62,000 nt of DNA from Symbiodinium natans (Eukaryota > Sar > Dinophyceae > Suessiales > Symbiodiniaceae), in contig CAJNDS010000202.1 of NCBI GenBank assembly GCA_905221605.1, forward strand, positions 520,404 through 582,403, in the 5' to 3' direction. A program made the position numbers and the translations under genes. This document shows positions 60,862-62,000 of the stretch, piece by piece; position 1 is the first letter of the stretch; each line of letters starts with the position of its first letter. The notes below the pieces were generated by a model, which searched no databases, was not told the origin of the DNA, and saw nothing but the letters and a program-made list of their open reading frames with translations.

Positions 60862-61800
60862 CTGCACGGGAGAGCAAATTAAAAGCGATGGCAGCTTCAT
60901 CGTGTCATCTGTCCACACGCCCATATATCAGAGCTATAAGAACACCTACTAGTAGAAGCGCATGGATGGGCGCGAGCGATGGTGATTTTGGCTGCAGGCC
61001 GTCTGTGTCAAAGTTTGTTCACTCGTCGTCGCACCATTTCCGGCAATTTCTTTTCGTGCAAAACATACCCGGCCGTTCACGATGAAATTTCACATTGATG
61101 ACGCCGCTCCATCCCAGTAGTTAAACCTGTGGGCTCGAGCAGCTCGACAGAAGCGAGCCTCCTAACACCACGACATTCGTGTCTAAACCTTTGCGGCAGG
61201 CGTCTGGAAAGCAATTTCTGACACGGTCCTGCAGATAGTCGTTCTTAAAGTAGCGCATGAAGCTGTATGAGCTTGTGCCGTGCAGGAAAGCATCTGTTTG
61301 CCGGCAATGAACGGGTTACAAGCTTGAAACGGATCAGCCTTGCCTCCACCACTCGCATGCCTGGCTTCACGACCTCTCTGGATCCGGGCGGTTGGGCCTG
61401 ATTCCACCTTCCAACATCGTTCAAGAATCGCAACTGGAGCTGCAAGCAGCTGCAAGCAAAACCACATCGCCAACGATGCAGCGGTGCACCTGTCTACCAA
61501 GCCTCCTGGGGTCACGCTTTTAATTTCAAGCGTGCCCACCTGCAGTGCAGCTGCAAGGCAGCATCACAAGTGCGAGAACTGTACAGCAGTAAACAAAACG
61601 GATATTGGACGTCCCACCTTCTCGGGTGCGGCATCTATGCCCAAGCTGTCACCCGTCCTGCTGGCGCGCTCGTTCCCAATGTGCTTTTGACTCTGCAGGC
61701 TTGGACGTGTGACTTGACGATTCATTGGCATCAAGGCTTCGTCCTTCTGTCAATGACAATTGTGAACTCGGTTGGAGACCTGCCGTGGCTGCCCTGCACT
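60769..61800 (-). CDS. PDZ-domain protein, five exons, 5' part not defined
   Basis: One PDZ domain assembled from exons ~61,790-61,744, 61,657-61,618, 61,539-61,490, 61,407-61,344 and 60,861-60,769. The reading is EFTIVIDRR, TGDSLGIDAAPEK, VGTLEIKSVTPGGLVD, RWNQAQPPGSREVVKPGM then RVVE, and VNGRFNSAVGIIAACREAEA then NPQILSIKKR and TGA. LGID plays the carboxylate-loop role, GGLVDRWN and VVEVNG are the family core. PDZ domains bind C-terminal peptides. Phases match at every junction. Donors: GA (AG|GACGAA), GT, GT, GC (GAG|GCAAGG). It ends just after the PDZ domain; anything N-terminal lies upstream. Confidence 0.75.
61190..61300 (-). other. open coding-like segment inside PDZ intron 4
   Basis: The minus frame reads DAFLHGTSSYSFMRYFKNDY then LQDRVRNCFPDACRKG. 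It has no stop and looks protein-like, but the PDZ reading frame skips it (GC donor at 61,343 to acceptor at 60,862). Could be an alternative exon or chance. Confidence 0.25.
61344..61407 (-). CDS. PDZ exon 4
   Basis: 64 nt, acceptor GGAAG, GC donor. WNQAQPPGSREVVKPGMRVV. The preceding intron is only 82 bp. Confidence 0.7.
61490..61539 (-). CDS. PDZ exon 3
   Basis: 50 nt, acceptor CTGCAG, GT donor. VGTLEIKSVTPGGLVD. Confidence 0.72.
61618..61657 (-). CDS. PDZ exon 2
   Basis: 40 nt, acceptor CAGCAG, GT donor. TGDSLGIDAAPEK. Confidence 0.68.
61744..61790 (-). CDS. PDZ exon 1 (first strand)
   Basis: SPTEFTIVIDRR ending AG|GACGAA, a GA donor. AGGACG also flanks the acceptor of the next exon. 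5' border unknown. Confidence 0.58.
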
Positions 61801-62000
61801 TGTGGACGATGCCAAGTCGCCTCAATGCGCCCAGCCTCTTTCGTGTTTGTCTGCCAGGCCTCAAACGATATGAAACAAGACTCCGTGTATGCTGGGGCAT
61901 GCTGGGACATGGTCGTCGATCGCAGTAAAGCGCCTCCTGGAGTCATCTGCCCCCTGCCTAGGGGACAGGGCTTCAGACTTGCAAAATCGGGTTGGGAACA

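Overview
The window looks like nuclear DNA of a dinoflagellate, probably of the Symbiodiniaceae/Suessiales type (lineage is inference). Four things point there. TTTAGGG/CCCTAAA telomere-type repeats occur in hundreds of short interstitial blocks. Every gene I can reconstruct is on the minus strand. Introns use GT, GC and GA donors. The protein families fit: a plastid leader with an FVP motif, W-rich helical repeats, a PDZ domain with a GGLVDRWN-type core, and a dynein-stalk fragment. There are no operons. The genes are broken into many tiny exons, so long open frames here are mostly repeat-derived noise; I found exons by frame, family motif and splice phase.

Layout. 1-8.2 kb: exons of an A1 (pepsin/plasmepsin V-like) aspartic protease, running off the left edge. 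8.2-13.0 kb: repeats and MITE-like elements, no gene recognised. 13.08-17.08 kb: a ~2.1 kb tandem duplication; each copy carries an intact two-exon 220-aa gene joining a ubiquitin-like N-terminus to a dynein heavy-chain stalk-like C-terminus. 18.8-47.1 kb: one very large gene (leader exon at 47,117, probable stop at 18,785) with 30 or more short exons encoding ~37-40-residue helical repeats of OPR/FASTK-RAP style. Many of its introns are phase 0 and fall at the same place in successive repeats. Nested on the same strand in one of its introns is a two-exon RidA/YjgF-family gene (29,935-30,449). 47.2-55.86 kb: tandem and inverted repeats and microsatellites. 55,862-55,961: 100 N. 55,962-62,000: a contig with no TTTAGGG blocks, carrying an NTF2-like gene, a low-complexity gene with a possible myristoylation start, and a PDZ gene split over five exons.

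The most interesting signal is intron birth caught in several forms. A 113-bp inverted-repeat element is exactly the RidA intron. Another inverted-repeat element is the intron of both dynein-stalk paralogs. A third family supplies the acceptor of a protease exon. Two introns of the big gene are flanked by 11-12 bp copies of the exon edge, with telomere-type repeats as filler. At least eight MITE-like families are scattered between and inside genes. I infer that they, together with TTTAGGG filler, are the main source of introns (introners).

Limits: no alignments, RNA or databases were available. Splice sites come from frame continuity and family match. Coordinates of many repeat borders and of some exons are good to about 5-20 bases.
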